The notes below the pieces were generated by a model. It was given only the letters and a program-made list of their open reading frames with translations, ran no database searches and had not been told where the DNA came from. Shown here in pieces: positions 8,858-17,917 of a stretch of 64,000 nt of DNA (positions are counted from its first letter, which is position 1; the number at the start of each line of letters is the position of its first letter). The position numbers were made by a program, and so were the translations under genes. Origin of the DNA: Dyadobacter chenhuakuii (GTDB lineage: Bacteria > Bacteroidota > Bacteroidia > Cytophagales > Spirosomataceae); the NCBI RefSeq assembly GCF_023821985.2, contig NZ_CP098805.1, positions 3,286,001-3,350,000 on the forward strand. The letters are read 5' to 3'.

Positions 8858-11800
8858 TTACAAACCAATGTTGAGTCCGAGCATAAACACTCTTGGCTTC
8901 GGATAATCGTACAATCCAAATCCCTGGTCAAATGGTGAGCCTGAATTGGAAACTTCCGGGTCATAACCTTTGTATTTGGTGGTCACGAAGAAGTTCTGGA
9001 TTGAGCCATAGATTCTCAGGCGGTCCAGTTTGAGCTTCGAGACCGTCGACGCCGGGAACGAGTAGGCCAGCAACAGGTTGCGCCCGCGGATGAATGAACC
9101 ATCGGTAACTTTATGGCTGTCGTTGTTGGTGTCGTAACCCGCATTGATCGGCCGTACTTGTGCAATTGGCGTATTCTGATTTGTCTCTGTCCAGGCGTTC
9201 AGCACTGTTTTATAACTGTTGGCAATGCCTTGTCTGTCTTCTGCCGAGTGGATACTCCGGTCCAGCACGTCGTTTCCGTACATATATTGCAAATCCACCG
9301 TGAGCGACCAGGCTTTGTACTGAAAGGTGTTCAGGAATGTTCCGAAACCGTCGGGAATACCTTTTCCGATGATCGCCCGGTCCAGGTCATTAATTGCTCC
9401 GTCTTCGTTCAGGTCCGCGTATTTCACGTCACCCGGCAGCTCGCCGTAACTCTTTGCCAGATCTGCCTCTGCTGTTGACCATGTTCCCTGGTTCACCCTT
9501 CCGAAAAACGAACCCACCGGCTCACCAACCCGGATTACCGTGGCTCCCGAGAAAATGTCACTGCCACCGGACAATGCCAGTACTTTGTTTTTATTGACAG
9601 AAATGTTGAAGGTGGTATTCCAGGAGAAATCACCCGCTTTAATGTTGGTAGAATTCACTGCAAACTCAACCCCTTTGTTTTCCATGCTTCCGACATTGGT
9701 AAAAATGCTGCTGTAACCACTGCTTAAAGGAAGTGGCGCATCAAGAAGCATTTCATTCACTTTTCTCCGATAAAGGTCTAGTTCAAAGCTCAGTCTGTTT
9801 GAAAACAAGCCCAGTTCTATTCCCAAATCAACCTGCTGTGTTTTTTCCCATTGCAGGTTCGAGTTCGACATTCGGCTGATGCCCGTGCCAATGGCGCGGT
9901 TGCCACCAAAAATCACACTATAATCGATCACATTCGAGATATTGTTGGTCATACCGGCCAATGCGCGGTAAGCAGGGATTTCCGAGTTACCCGTAGCGCC
10001 ATAGCTCGCCCTGATTTTCAGGTTGGAGATCGCCGCGTTCGATTTCAGGAATTCTTCTTCGGACACGCGCCATGCAAGTGCCGCCGATGGGAAGAATGCA
10101 TATCTGTTGGCATCCCCGAATTTGGAAGAACCATCTATCCGGCCTGTGAAGGTGACCAGATATTTATCCATCAGGCTATAATTCAGCCTTGCAAAGTAAG
10201 AGTTGAGCCCATAAGCCTGCGCATTGGAAGTTGGGGCCAGTGCAGTTGCTCCTGCTCCAAGGTTATTGAACTGAAAATAAGTATCCGTAAAATTCTGGCT
10301 CCTGGCAAGATTTTCAAACCGGTCCACGTGCTGCCACGACAAACCCAGCATTGCATTAATGGAATGGATTTTCCCAAAATCCCGGACATAGGTCAAGTAG
10401 TTTTCAAACTGCCATGAATTGAAACGTCTGTTCTGAACAGAGGCATCACCATTATTTGAAATGTACTGCAAGCCCGCCGCAGCAAAATAGTCCTCGCGCT
10501 GATTAATCACATTGGTTCCTATTGTCGAGCGAAAATCCAGGCCTGGTGCCAGGCTTATTGTCGCGTACATGTTTCCAAGCATTGTCTGGGTTCTCAGGTA
10601 GGACAACCGCTCCGCTCCTACGCGCAATGGGCTGTCGCCACCTTCCATTCCGGGATAATCCCTGTTGCTCGCCCATCTTCCGTCAGGATATTTAACTGGG
10701 ATAATCGGCAAAGCTTCCAGCACCTGGCGCATAGCCGTGATACCTCCACCGCCCAACTGGTCAATTTGCTTTTCGTTTTGGTCGGTATAACCCAGGGTTC
10801 CTCCTACTTTTAGCCAGCTTTTGATCTGGCTATCGAATACAAATCTTCCTGCAAACCGTTTCTGCCACGATTCGCGCACGATCCCGTTTTCATTCCGGTA
10901 GTTCAGGAATGCGCCGTAGCTTCCTTTTTCACTTCCGCCTGTTAAGCCAAGCTGGTGGTTTTGTGTAAATGCTTTCTGGAATGTTTCATCCTGCCAATCC
11001 GTGTCGTAAAGCGGGTTACCACTTGCATCGAATAGCAGCGGATTAGTACGTTTCAGCTTAGGATCGGTGTATTTGGTTCCCGTCGCCCAGCCTACCGGAT
11101 CGAATTTTGCGGCATTGACATAAGCCTGTTCTTCCACTGCCAAAAACTCTCTCGAATTCAAAACTGGCAGTTTTTTAGGTGCTATACCAATGGAAATGTC
11201 GGTATCGTAAGTAACTTTTCCGCCGCCGGATGTTCCGCGCTTCGTGGTTACAAGGATTACCCCGTTCGCACCTCTGGCACCATAAATAGCCGTGGAAGAG
11301 GCATCTTTTAAAACTTCAATGGAAGCAATGTCGTTCGGGTTAATGTAATCAATGGGTGTACTTCCGTTCGCAAGGTCCACTGCATTCAAAATGACTCCGT
11401 CGATCACATACAGCGGATTATTAGAAACAGAAATCGAGCTTGCTCCACGGATACGAATGTTCGCGCGCCCACCCGGCCGACCCGAGTTGGACGACACATT
11501 CACACCGGCAATGCGGCCCGAAAGTCCCTGGTTCAGGGAGGATGCAGGGCGTTCTTGTAAAACTTCTCCTTTTATCGTTCCAACAGCGCCGGTAAGGTCA
11601 GATTTCTTCACTGTTCCATAGCCCACAACAACGATCTCGTCAAGCGCATTTTCGTCAGGTAACATTGTCACGTCAATGGCCGACTGGCTTCCGACTGTTA
11701 CTTCCTGGGATTTATATCCTACAAAGCTCATTACAAGCACGTTCTGAGATCCGCCATCCGGAATATCCAGTGTAAATTCTCCATTGGCGCCGGTTGAAGT

Positions 11801-12331
11801 CCCGCGTTGGGTTCCTTTTAAAACCACGCTTACGCCGGGCAGTCCGCCGCCCGATTCGTCCAAAACTTTTCCTTTAACCGTCCTGTCTGCCACCGCTTGC
11901 GTGCCAGATGAAGTCAGCAGCGCCTGCTGGTTCAGCAAAGCCTGGTCTGTGGATGTTGGCTTGCCGGGAGCAGCGTCTTTTGTCCTGATTTCCGTAATGA
12001 CAAAAGTATTTTTCCGCGTCCTTTTGTAGGTCAAACCGTTCTGTTGTAACAATAAACCCAGATTTTTTTCAAGTGACTGGTTGAAATCCAGTGTGCCAAC
12101 GGCAACATTGACGGATCTTACCAGGCGGTCCTCGAAAATAATCTCAACCCCATAATGTTTCTGCAAATCAAGCAGCACATTCTTTAACTTCATTTCCTGG
12201 CCGAAACTGGTATGCTGGCGCGTGGGAATAGAAGCGTAAGCGATAATCTGGGAGTGGGCAACCAGAGAAGATTGCGTCATCAGCACAATCCCGATTGCTA
12301 CCCATTGCTTAGCTGATAGCGTTATATTCAT
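8858..12331 (-). CDS. SusC/RagA-family TonB-dependent transporter with STN signalling domain (locus 1)
   Basis: A 1157-residue outer-membrane TonB-linked receptor that imports a nutrient captured by SusD. In order: signal peptide, an STN (secretin/TonB short N-terminal) domain at about residues 46-112 for signalling to FecR, a carboxypeptidase-D-regulatory-like domain at about 147-230, and a plug with the SusC hallmark KDASSTAIYGARGANGVILVTT near residue 345. The long beta-barrel ends in an aromatic-poor GLNIGL. The STN domain makes this a trans-envelope regulator of the sigma/FecR pair directly upstream. Only 19 bp separate the fecR stop from its start, unlike loci 2 and 3, which have gaps above 200 bp holding an antisense element. 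Confidence 0.95.
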   Translation of the reverse strand: MNITLSAKQWVAIGIVLMTQSSLVAHSQIIAYASIPTRQHTSFGQEMKLKNVLLDLQKHYGVEIIFEDRLVRSVNVAVGTLDFNQSLEKNLGLLLQQNGLTYKRTRKNTFVITEIRTKDAAPGKPTSTDQALLNQQALLTSSGTQAVADRTVKGKVLDESGGGLPGVSVVLKGTQRGTSTGANGEFTLDIPDGGSQNVLVMSFVGYKSQEVTVGSQSAIDVTMLPDENALDEIVVVGYGTVKKSDLTGAVGTIKGEVLQERPASSLNQGLSGRIAGVNVSSNSGRPGGRANIRIRGASSISVSNNPLYVIDGVILNAVDLANGSTPIDYINPNDIASIEVLKDASSTAIYGARGANGVILVTTKRGTSGGGKVTYDTDISIGIAPKKLPVLNSREFLAVEEQAYVNAAKFDPVGWATGTKYTDPKLKRTNPLLFDASGNPLYDTDWQDETFQKAFTQNHQLGLTGGSEKGSYGAFLNYRNENGIVRESWQKRFAGRFVFDSQIKSWLKVGGTLGYTDQNEKQIDQLGGGGITAMRQVLEALPIIPVKYPDGRWASNRDYPGMEGGDSPLRVGAERLSYLRTQTMLGNMYATISLAPGLDFRSTIGTNVINQREDYFAAAGLQYISNNGDASVQNRRFNSWQFENYLTYVRDFGKIHSINAMLGLSWQHVDRFENLARSQNFTDTYFQFNNLGAGATALAPTSNAQAYGLNSYFARLNYSLMDKYLVTFTGRIDGSSKFGDANRYAFFPSAALAWRVSEEEFLKSNAAISNLKIRASYGATGNSEIPAYRALAGMTNNISNVIDYSVIFGGNRAIGTGISRMSNSNLQWEKTQQVDLGIELGLFSNRLSFELDLYRRKVNEMLLDAPLPLSSGYSSIFTNVGSMENKGVEFAVNSTNIKAGDFSWNTTFNISVNKNKVLALSGGSDIFSGATVIRVGEPVGSFFGRVNQGTWSTAEADLAKSYGELPGDVKYADLNEDGAINDLDRAIIGKGIPDGFGTFLNTFQYKAWSLTVDLQYMYGNDVLDRSIHSAEDRQGIANSYKTVLNAWTETNQNTPIAQVRPINAGYDTNNDSHKVTDGSFIRGRNLLLAYSFPASTVSKLKLDRLRIYGSIQNFFVTTKYKGYDPEVSNSGSPFDQGFGLYDYPKPRVFMLGLNIGL

Positions 12332-12350
12332 AGTTAATTGATTTAGGTAT

Positions 12351-13358
12351 TTATTGGTTTTTTAAAATGATGGTATCGCCGTTCTGCTCTATTTTCATGT
12401 CGAGAACCTCAGAAACCGTTTTCAACAGCTCGTCGGCATTCTTCGTTTTGAAATTTCCCGTAATGGTCCGCTCCGCGATCTCTGCATGGGAAAGCTTTAC
12501 TTTCTGACCGAAATTTTCATCGATCATGGCCAGAATATCCCTTACTGATGTGGAATTAAAAACATAGCGCTGCTCTTTCCAGGTCGCAAATGTGTTGGTA
12601 TCCTGCTTTTTGGCCAGCTGAACAGCTCCGGCTGGATCTACCACTGCCATGTCGCCTGGTTCCATCATGACTTCTTTACGCTCGTTGTTCTGAGAATAGT
12701 CAATGCGGACGCTGCCACTTTTTAAAGCTACTTTGGTTCCCCGCGGACGGGCAAACACCGAGAATGTTGTCCCGAGCACTTCCACTTGAAAATCATCTGA
12801 TGTTTTTACCACAAACCGCTTATCATCAATGGTATGGCTTACTGCAAATTCCGCTTCTCCTTCCAGAATCACATTTCTTACTTCGTCGTCAAATCCTAAC
12901 CGCGGGATTTTCAGCTTTGAGTTTGAGTTTAGCGCAACGCGGCTGCCGTCTTCGAGATATACGTCGGTCGTTTGGCCGTAAGCGGTTTGGTAGGTTTTAT
13001 ACTGCAAGGGTTCGCGAAACCACCAGCCAAATCCCACAACGAATGTTACCGAAGCTGCCATTAACCAGAAGCTGTTAGACCTTGCCGAGAAGAAGTTCGG
13101 GCGAACGTGGCCGACCGATGTTTTGGAAGATTCTTCAACGGGCTCCGTTTCCAGGCGATGCAGCAGGGATTTGATTGCGGCGTCCTGATCCGGAACAAAT
13201 TGCGGGCTTTTTGTTTCATATTCCATCAGCCATTGACTGAATGTCTCCTCATTATCTTTTTCCCGGATCCAATCTTCTACAAGCTGCCGTTCCAGCGGAT
13301 TGGCGCGACCCGCCAAATACTCGAACAGCGTGTATTTTGATATAATTTTTTTCATCAT
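12351..13358 (-). CDS. FecR-family anti-sigma factor (locus 1)
   Basis: An inner-membrane anti-sigma regulator of about 335 residues. The N-terminal cytoplasmic part (KYTLFEYLAGRANPLERQLVEDWI) binds the sigma factor. One membrane segment follows (FWLMAASVTFVVGFGWWF), then the periplasmic FecR domain (TTDVYLEDGSRVALNSNSK, EGEAEFAVSH, VLGTTFSVFA) and a C-terminal DUF4974 domain that contacts the STN domain of the SusC partner. The frame is open from 13400, but I chose ATG 13358 because the family normally begins a few residues before this helix. The upstream part (MCQKDRDNYFETKN) is not family-like, though this is not proven. Confidence 0.9.
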   Translation of the reverse strand: MMKKIISKYTLFEYLAGRANPLERQLVEDWIREKDNEETFSQWLMEYETKSPQFVPDQDAAIKSLLHRLETEPVEESSKTSVGHVRPNFFSARSNSFWLMAASVTFVVGFGWWFREPLQYKTYQTAYGQTTDVYLEDGSRVALNSNSKLKIPRLGFDDEVRNVILEGEAEFAVSHTIDDKRFVVKTSDDFQVEVLGTTFSVFARPRGTKVALKSGSVRIDYSQNNERKEVMMEPGDMAVVDPAGAVQLAKKQDTNTFATWKEQRYVFNSTSVRDILAMIDENFGQKVKLSHAEIAERTITGNFKTKNADELLKTVSEVLDMKIEQNGDTIILKNQ

Positions 13359-13412
13359 GTTTTTAGTTTCGAAATAGTTGTCACGGTCCTTTTGACACAT
13401 GACATTCAGGTT

Positions 13413-14078
13413 TTAAATGAAGCTTACCAGCGTTAATCCCGCAGAAATCATCCATTCGCCTCGCAGGGCCAGCCGAAGGTGTTTCAAAGCTTTTGAAATG
13501 TGCACTTCCACCGTCTTGGGCGAAATATGAAGCTCAGCAGCGATTTCGTGGTATTTTTTATTCTCAAAGCGACTGAGTAAAAATACTTTCTGACATTGCA
13601 TCGGCAGGCGCGCAATTACTTCATTCACTTTCAGAAAAAGGTTGTTATAATGGATTTCAGCGTCGGGCTGCTGATGGTAAGTTGAAATGGTGTTTTCTTC
13701 ACTCGCTTCCAAGGAGGCCATTTTCCCGAACTCTCTACGCATATACGTATAGCATTCATTCCGCACACACCGGAAAAGATAGCTTGTATAGGAAGATGTA
13801 ATGTTCTCGTAAGCCCGTGTCCGGTAGAACTGGAAAAACACTTCACTTACCAGGTCTTCCGCGATTTGCTTGGAGTAGACAAACCGCACTGCGTGACTGC
13901 AAAGCGGGTTGTAATAGCGCCGGAACAATAGTTCAAGTCCTTTCCCAGGATCCTGTTCAAATGTTGCCTTTAAAAAAACGGCTGAATCGATTTCATTGAC
14001 ATTACTCTTCCCTTCTTGTAAAGGAGACACGAATGTACTTGTGCGCTTTGGTTCCGGGTTAAGCAAAGGGTCGTGCAT
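13413..14078 (-). CDS. ECF RNA polymerase sigma-70 factor (locus 1)
   Basis: A 221-residue extracytoplasmic-function sigma factor of the Bacteroidota Sus type. Region 2 (FRRYYNPLCSHAVRFVYSKQ, then AEDLVSEVFFQFY) recognises the -10 element. Region 4 (LPMQCQKVFLLSRFENKKYHEIAAELHISPKTVEVHISKALKHL) carries the helix-turn-helix for the -35 element. It is followed at 54 bp (to ATG 13358) by its FecR anti-sigma and then by susC/susD, the classic cell-surface-signalling order. It probably activates the transporter operon when substrate is transported. The extra 25 residues before VNEIDSAVF are not conserved family sequence, so the true start could be somewhat further in. I see no clear TAnnTTTG promoter upstream. 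Confidence 0.93.
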   Translation of the reverse strand: MHDPLLNPEPKRTSTFVSPLQEGKSNVNEIDSAVFLKATFEQDPGKGLELLFRRYYNPLCSHAVRFVYSKQIAEDLVSEVFFQFYRTRAYENITSSYTSYLFRCVRNECYTYMRREFGKMASLEASEENTISTYHQQPDAEIHYNNLFLKVNEVIARLPMQCQKVFLLSRFENKKYHEIAAELHISPKTVEVHISKALKHLRLALRGEWMISAGLTLVSFI

Positions 14079-14198
14079 TGAGTCTTTATTTTATGTAATA
14101 ATTAAAAGACTTTATTGCACTCGAATTCCCTTAGTCTGAATTAGAAAAAACTAAAACTTTTTTTAATTATATCGTTTGCAGCCTGAGGGGAATAAAAA

Positions 14199-14224
14199 AA
14201 ACCGCCACGGTGAGGTGGCGGTTT
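14199..14224 (-). terminator. Intrinsic terminator of the GMC operon
   Basis: A 10-bp perfect stem (14199-14208 with 14215-14224, AAACCGCCAC/GTGGCGGTTT) with a 6-base loop, followed on the minus strand by an uninterrupted T-tract. It lies 20 bases after the GMC stop codon and ahead of the locus 1 sigma gene. Confidence 0.88.
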
Positions 14225-14243
14225 GCAATATACTTTCGTAAGA

Positions 14244-15956
14244 TTATAAATTCTTGGCCTTCATTTCCTTCACTGCGTGGTCAACGGCACGTGCGGACAA
14301 GGCCATATAAGTAAGCGACGGATTTTGTGTAGACGTCGAAGTCATACAAGCGCCATCGGTTACGAACACATTTTTGCAGGCATGCAGCTGGTTAAATTTG
14401 TTCAGCATGGACGTTTTCGGGTCCTTACCCATTCGTACACCGCCCATTTCATGAATGTCATTCCCCGGATTTCTGTGTCCGTCATGTGATTTTACATTCT
14501 TGAAACCAGCTTGCGTAAACATTTCGCTAACCTGCTCAATGTAATCCTTGATCATTTTCTCATCATTATCGTCATACCCAACCGAAATTTTAAGCTGGGG
14601 CATGCCGAAAGGATCTTTCATCGTCTGATCCAGCGCCACGTAATTGCTTTCTTTCGGAATGGTTTCACCCATCATGTGTGATCCCACGCTCCAATTGCCA
14701 TATTTTGTAGCCAGAAGTCCCGCTTTCAACGACTCGCCCATTCCGTCCCGATCGTTATAGGTCTGGCGGTTCGCGCCGAAACCGGCTGCATAACCTCTCA
14801 GGAAATCGGTTTCCTGCTTGTACACATTACGGAACCTTGGAATGTAGCCGCTGTTCGGGCGTCGTCCCTCGGTGGTTGAATCCAGGAAGCCTTCGTACTC
14901 GCCGGAAATGCTTGCGCGATAATTGTGGAAGGCGACGTATTTGCCCAGCACACCGCTATCATTGCCCAGGCCATTCGGAAAGCGTGATGATATGGAGTTT
15001 AATAAAATAAGATTGCTGTTCAATGCGGCTGCATTTACAAAAATAATATCCGCATAAAAATCCATCGTTTCCTTGGTATTGGCATCGATAACCCGAACGC
15101 CGCTCGCCTTTTGTTTCTTGTCGTCATAAATAATCGAATGCACGACAGAATGCGGGCGCAATGTCATATTCCCGGTTTTCATAGCCCAGGGAATGGTGGA
15201 CGAGTTGCTGCTGAAATAGCCTCCGAACGGACATCCGCGCTCACAAATGGTCCTATGCTGACATTTCGCGCGTCCCTGATCGAGGTGGATCTGCTGCGGG
15301 TCGGTAATGTGCGCCGCGCGGCCGATGATAATGTGGCGGTCTTTGTATTGTTTTGAAACAGATTCCTTGAAGTATTTCTCAACACAGTTCAGATCGTGCG
15401 GAGCAAGGAATTCACCATCCGGCAATGTGTCGATGCCGTCTTTGTTTCCGGTTATGCCGGCAAATTTCTCCACGTGGCTGTACCAGGGTGCAATGTCGTC
15501 GTACCCGATCGGCCATTCAACGGCAAACTTGTCACGTGCCGGGCCTTCGAAATCGTACTTGCTCCAACGCTGCGTCTGGCGTGCCCATAGCAGCGATTTG
15601 CCACCAACCTGATAGCCACGGATCCAGTCAAACGGCTTTTCCTGCACATATGGATGCTCATTGTCTTTGGCAAAAAAGTGCGCAGAAGATTCCTTGAAGT
15701 TATAGCATCTGCTGGCAATGGGATTTGCATCGGTAACCTCTTTCGGAAGCCTTTCGCGGTGCTCAAACTCCCACGGCATCATATTCGTGGTAGGATAATC
15801 CTTAATGTGCTGCACATCGCGGCCGCGTTCCAGCACCAGTGTTTTCAAACCTTTTTCAGTCAGCTCCTTCGCCGACCAGCCGCCGCTGATTCCTGAGCCA
15901 ATTACGATGGCATCATAAGTGCGGGCTTTTTTACTGTCAATATTAAAATTCGCCAT
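14244..15956 (-). CDS. GMC-family FAD oxidoreductase, large subunit of a gluconate/sugar dehydrogenase
   Basis: A 570-residue glucose-methanol-choline flavoprotein. The N-terminal FAD-binding motif is YDAIVIGSGISGGWSAKEL (residues 14-32). The C-terminal catalytic part holds HEMGGVRMG and VFVTDGACMTSTSTQNPSLTYMALSARA, which contains the active-site Asn-Pro. A cysteine-containing stretch CQHRTICERGCPFGGYFS is typical of the gluconate/fructose dehydrogenase branch. It has no signal peptide, but the gene immediately upstream encodes a Tat-exported small subunit, so it probably crosses the inner membrane with that partner. The usual third subunit, a multi-haem cytochrome c, is absent from the window. 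It likely oxidises a sugar, polyol or sugar acid in the periplasm. Confidence 0.92.
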   Translation of the reverse strand: MANFNIDSKKARTYDAIVIGSGISGGWSAKELTEKGLKTLVLERGRDVQHIKDYPTTNMMPWEFEHRERLPKEVTDANPIASRCYNFKESSAHFFAKDNEHPYVQEKPFDWIRGYQVGGKSLLWARQTQRWSKYDFEGPARDKFAVEWPIGYDDIAPWYSHVEKFAGITGNKDGIDTLPDGEFLAPHDLNCVEKYFKESVSKQYKDRHIIIGRAAHITDPQQIHLDQGRAKCQHRTICERGCPFGGYFSSNSSTIPWAMKTGNMTLRPHSVVHSIIYDDKKQKASGVRVIDANTKETMDFYADIIFVNAAALNSNLILLNSISSRFPNGLGNDSGVLGKYVAFHNYRASISGEYEGFLDSTTEGRRPNSGYIPRFRNVYKQETDFLRGYAAGFGANRQTYNDRDGMGESLKAGLLATKYGNWSVGSHMMGETIPKESNYVALDQTMKDPFGMPQLKISVGYDDNDEKMIKDYIEQVSEMFTQAGFKNVKSHDGHRNPGNDIHEMGGVRMGKDPKTSMLNKFNQLHACKNVFVTDGACMTSTSTQNPSLTYMALSARAVDHAVKEMKAKNL

Positions 15957-15985
15957 AATTTTTTTGTGAGATAGGAAGGGAACTC

Positions 15986-16507
15986 CTAGCCTTTTGTAAC
16001 CGGAACGCAGCCGTGGTAACGTGCCGGGATCATTTCATAATGGGTCAGATTGGTCATCACATATTCCGACGACATATAACCTTGAATCGTCAGGTTTTTA
16101 ACCATTCCTAAAAACGCTTTCTGGCCTGCGTCGCTGCCTTTGTCCATATCCTGCAAAAGCTGCATGCGCTGATCTTTGCCTGCGTCGGCAAATGATTTAC
16201 CAAACCGCTGAATGCTCTGCTCGTCCAAGTTGGAAATGCCGCTTTTCAGGCTTGCCTGCGCTTTGCTATCGTAGCAATCTGTCACCATTTTTTGAACAAA
16301 ACCACCTACGCCCAGTTCGCCTGCACCCGGCGTGTCTGTTTTTGGGATAATGGTTTCCACCATTCCGGTCAATATTTTAGACTGGTCGGCTGTAAGCAAT
16401 GTACCTTTTTCCAAAGTGCCCTTGCTCCATCCGGATGCCCAAGCAGGCAGCCCCGCCATTGCGCCCATGGCCAGTGCCATGCTTTTAAGCGCTACGCGTC
16501 TTTCCAT
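15986..16507 (-). CDS. Gluconate 2-dehydrogenase subunit 3 family protein (Tat signal)
   Basis: A 173-residue small subunit of GMC-type periplasmic dehydrogenases. Its N-terminus MERRVALKSMALAMGAMAGLPAWASG is a twin-arginine signal with a hydrophobic stretch and an ASG cleavage site. The core LLTADQSKILTGMVETIIPKTDTPGAGELGVGGFVQKMV is the family hallmark. In the characterised enzymes this subunit carries the Tat signal for the flavoprotein and supports its assembly. The 29-bp gap to the GMC gene and shared strand support a heterodimer. The GxPGAxxxGV signature is intact. No oddities are seen. Confidence 0.9.
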   Translation of the reverse strand: MERRVALKSMALAMGAMAGLPAWASGWSKGTLEKGTLLTADQSKILTGMVETIIPKTDTPGAGELGVGGFVQKMVTDCYDSKAQASLKSGISNLDEQSIQRFGKSFADAGKDQRMQLLQDMDKGSDAGQKAFLGMVKNLTIQGYMSSEYVMTNLTHYEMIPARYHGCVPVTKG

Positions 16508-16548
16508 TGTTTTTATGTTTTGAATGTTGTTGTTACGCTGTTGAAAGC

Positions 16549-17790
16549 TTATTCTTCCAGAAAGTCAAGGTCTCTGCCGTGGGTTTCTGGAATGGTCAGA
16601 ATGCAGAAAAGGCCTATCGCAAAGCATATGATTCCGACCAGCGCTCCTGAGTTAATGACTGAAAAAGAGTCTTTAAAAGTAGCAAATAATGTTGTCATAA
16701 GCACTACGGTCCCGCGCACCATATTAGGCACGGTGGTGGCTGCTGTTGCTCTCAAATTGGTCCCAAACTGCTCAGCACCAATGGTTACGAACATGGCCCA
16801 GTAACCAATACCAAACCCCAGTAATCCTGCTACGCCGTAAAATGTTGACACAGATTTAATTCCGGCATACAAATAAACGACGCTCCATATTAACGTAAAT
16901 ATCATCAGATAAAATACAGCCTTCTTACGCGATTCCAGCCAATGACTCAAAAAACCACTGCATAAGTCACCCATAGACAACCCAACGTAACACCACATGA
17001 TTGATAATCCGGGCTTTACGACTTCTGACAGGCCCAGCGCTTTCCCGAATTCGTTGCTGAATGTGGCCAGGATCCCGATCACAAACCAGGTAGGAAGCCC
17101 GATCCCGATGCATTTGAGATAACGGATCAGCCGGTCTTTATTGGTAAAAAGGGCAAAGAAGTTTCCTTTTTCAACATGCTTTTGATTCTTGATATCCTTA
17201 AAAATACCGGATTCAAAAACGCCGATCCGCAGCAGCAGCAACGAAATCCCCAGTCCGCCGCCAATGAAATAGGCATAACGCCAATCGAAATATTCTACGG
17301 TAAAATAGGCCACTACTGCGCCCAAAAGCCCGATCCCGGCAACCAATGATGTGCCTATGGCGCGTAAATGCTTTGGTAAAATTTCGGAAACCAATGTAAT
17401 TCCAGCACCCAGCTCACCGGCGAGCCCGATGCCTGCTATAAAACGTAAAAGCTTGTAAGTAGTAGGATCCTGCACGAAACCGCAGGCAATGTTGGCAAGC
17501 GAATAAGTAATAATGGAGCCAAAAAGCACAGATAAGCGCCCTTTTTTGTCCCCCAACACACCCCACAGGATGCCGCCCAGCAGCAAACCTGTCATTTGCC
17601 AGTTCAGGATGCTGGCACCAGTCAGTGAAATTTCTGTTTCCGAAAGACCGAGTGAGGCAAGGCTGGGCAAGCGTACAATCCCGAAAAGCAGCAGGTCATA
17701 TATATCAACAAAATATCCTAGGGCAGCGACAATGACGGGGGCACTAAAAAGATGGGAAAAGTCTGATCGCTCAGCAGTAATGGTGGCCAT
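16549..17790 (-). CDS. MFS transporter, probable sugar or organic-acid:H+ symporter
   Basis: A 413-residue major facilitator superfamily permease with about twelve membrane helices. The loop 2-3 signature GVLGDKKGRLSVLFGS is present near residue 80, and its repeat-half counterpart MGDLCSGFLSHWLESRKKAVF near residue 275. SEILPKHLRAIGTSLVAGIGLLGAV marks the first-half helix 4-5 region, and NLRATAATTVPNMVRG that of the second half. It resembles the sugar/metabolite proton symporter branch. As first gene of a three-gene unit with the dehydrogenase subunits, it probably imports the oxidised product or its precursor across the inner membrane. A promoter lies inside the end of the upstream gene (17887-17917). 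Confidence 0.87.
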   Translation of the reverse strand: MATITAERSDFSHLFSAPVIVAALGYFVDIYDLLLFGIVRLPSLASLGLSETEISLTGASILNWQMTGLLLGGILWGVLGDKKGRLSVLFGSIITYSLANIACGFVQDPTTYKLLRFIAGIGLAGELGAGITLVSEILPKHLRAIGTSLVAGIGLLGAVVAYFTVEYFDWRYAYFIGGGLGISLLLLRIGVFESGIFKDIKNQKHVEKGNFFALFTNKDRLIRYLKCIGIGLPTWFVIGILATFSNEFGKALGLSEVVKPGLSIMWCYVGLSMGDLCSGFLSHWLESRKKAVFYLMIFTLIWSVVYLYAGIKSVSTFYGVAGLLGFGIGYWAMFVTIGAEQFGTNLRATAATTVPNMVRGTVVLMTTLFATFKDSFSVINSGALVGIICFAIGLFCILTIPETHGRDLDFLEE

Positions 17791-17832
17791 TGTGATTAAT
17801 ATCGGGTTAAGGAGTTGTTATCGTTTCAAATA

Positions 17833-17858
17833 AATAGCCGGATTTTCACCCGGCTATT
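17833..17858 (-). terminator. Hairpin in the leader of the MFS operon
   Basis: A 9-bp perfect stem (17833-17841 with 17850-17858, AATAGCCGG/CCGGCTATT) with an 8-base loop, followed on the minus strand by TATTTG. It lies 54 bases after the FAD oxidoreductase stop and would terminate locus 2 transcripts. It also lies downstream of the candidate promoter at 17887-17917, so it might act as an attenuator in that leader instead. Confidence 0.6.
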
Positions 17859-17886
17859 GACCATTTATACATCGAAAATTAGGCTG

Positions 17887-17917
17887 CAAATGTAATTGAC
17901 AAAATAATATATTACAA
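17887..17917 (-). promoter_or_regulatory. Bacteroidota-type promoter of the MFS-dehydrogenase operon
   Basis: On the minus strand, TTG (17917-17915), 20 bases, then TACATTTG (17894-17887), a full match to the consensus. It overlaps the last codons of the FAD oxidoreductase gene. Transcription would start near 17880, leaving a leader of about 90 bases with a hairpin in it. Confidence 0.6.
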
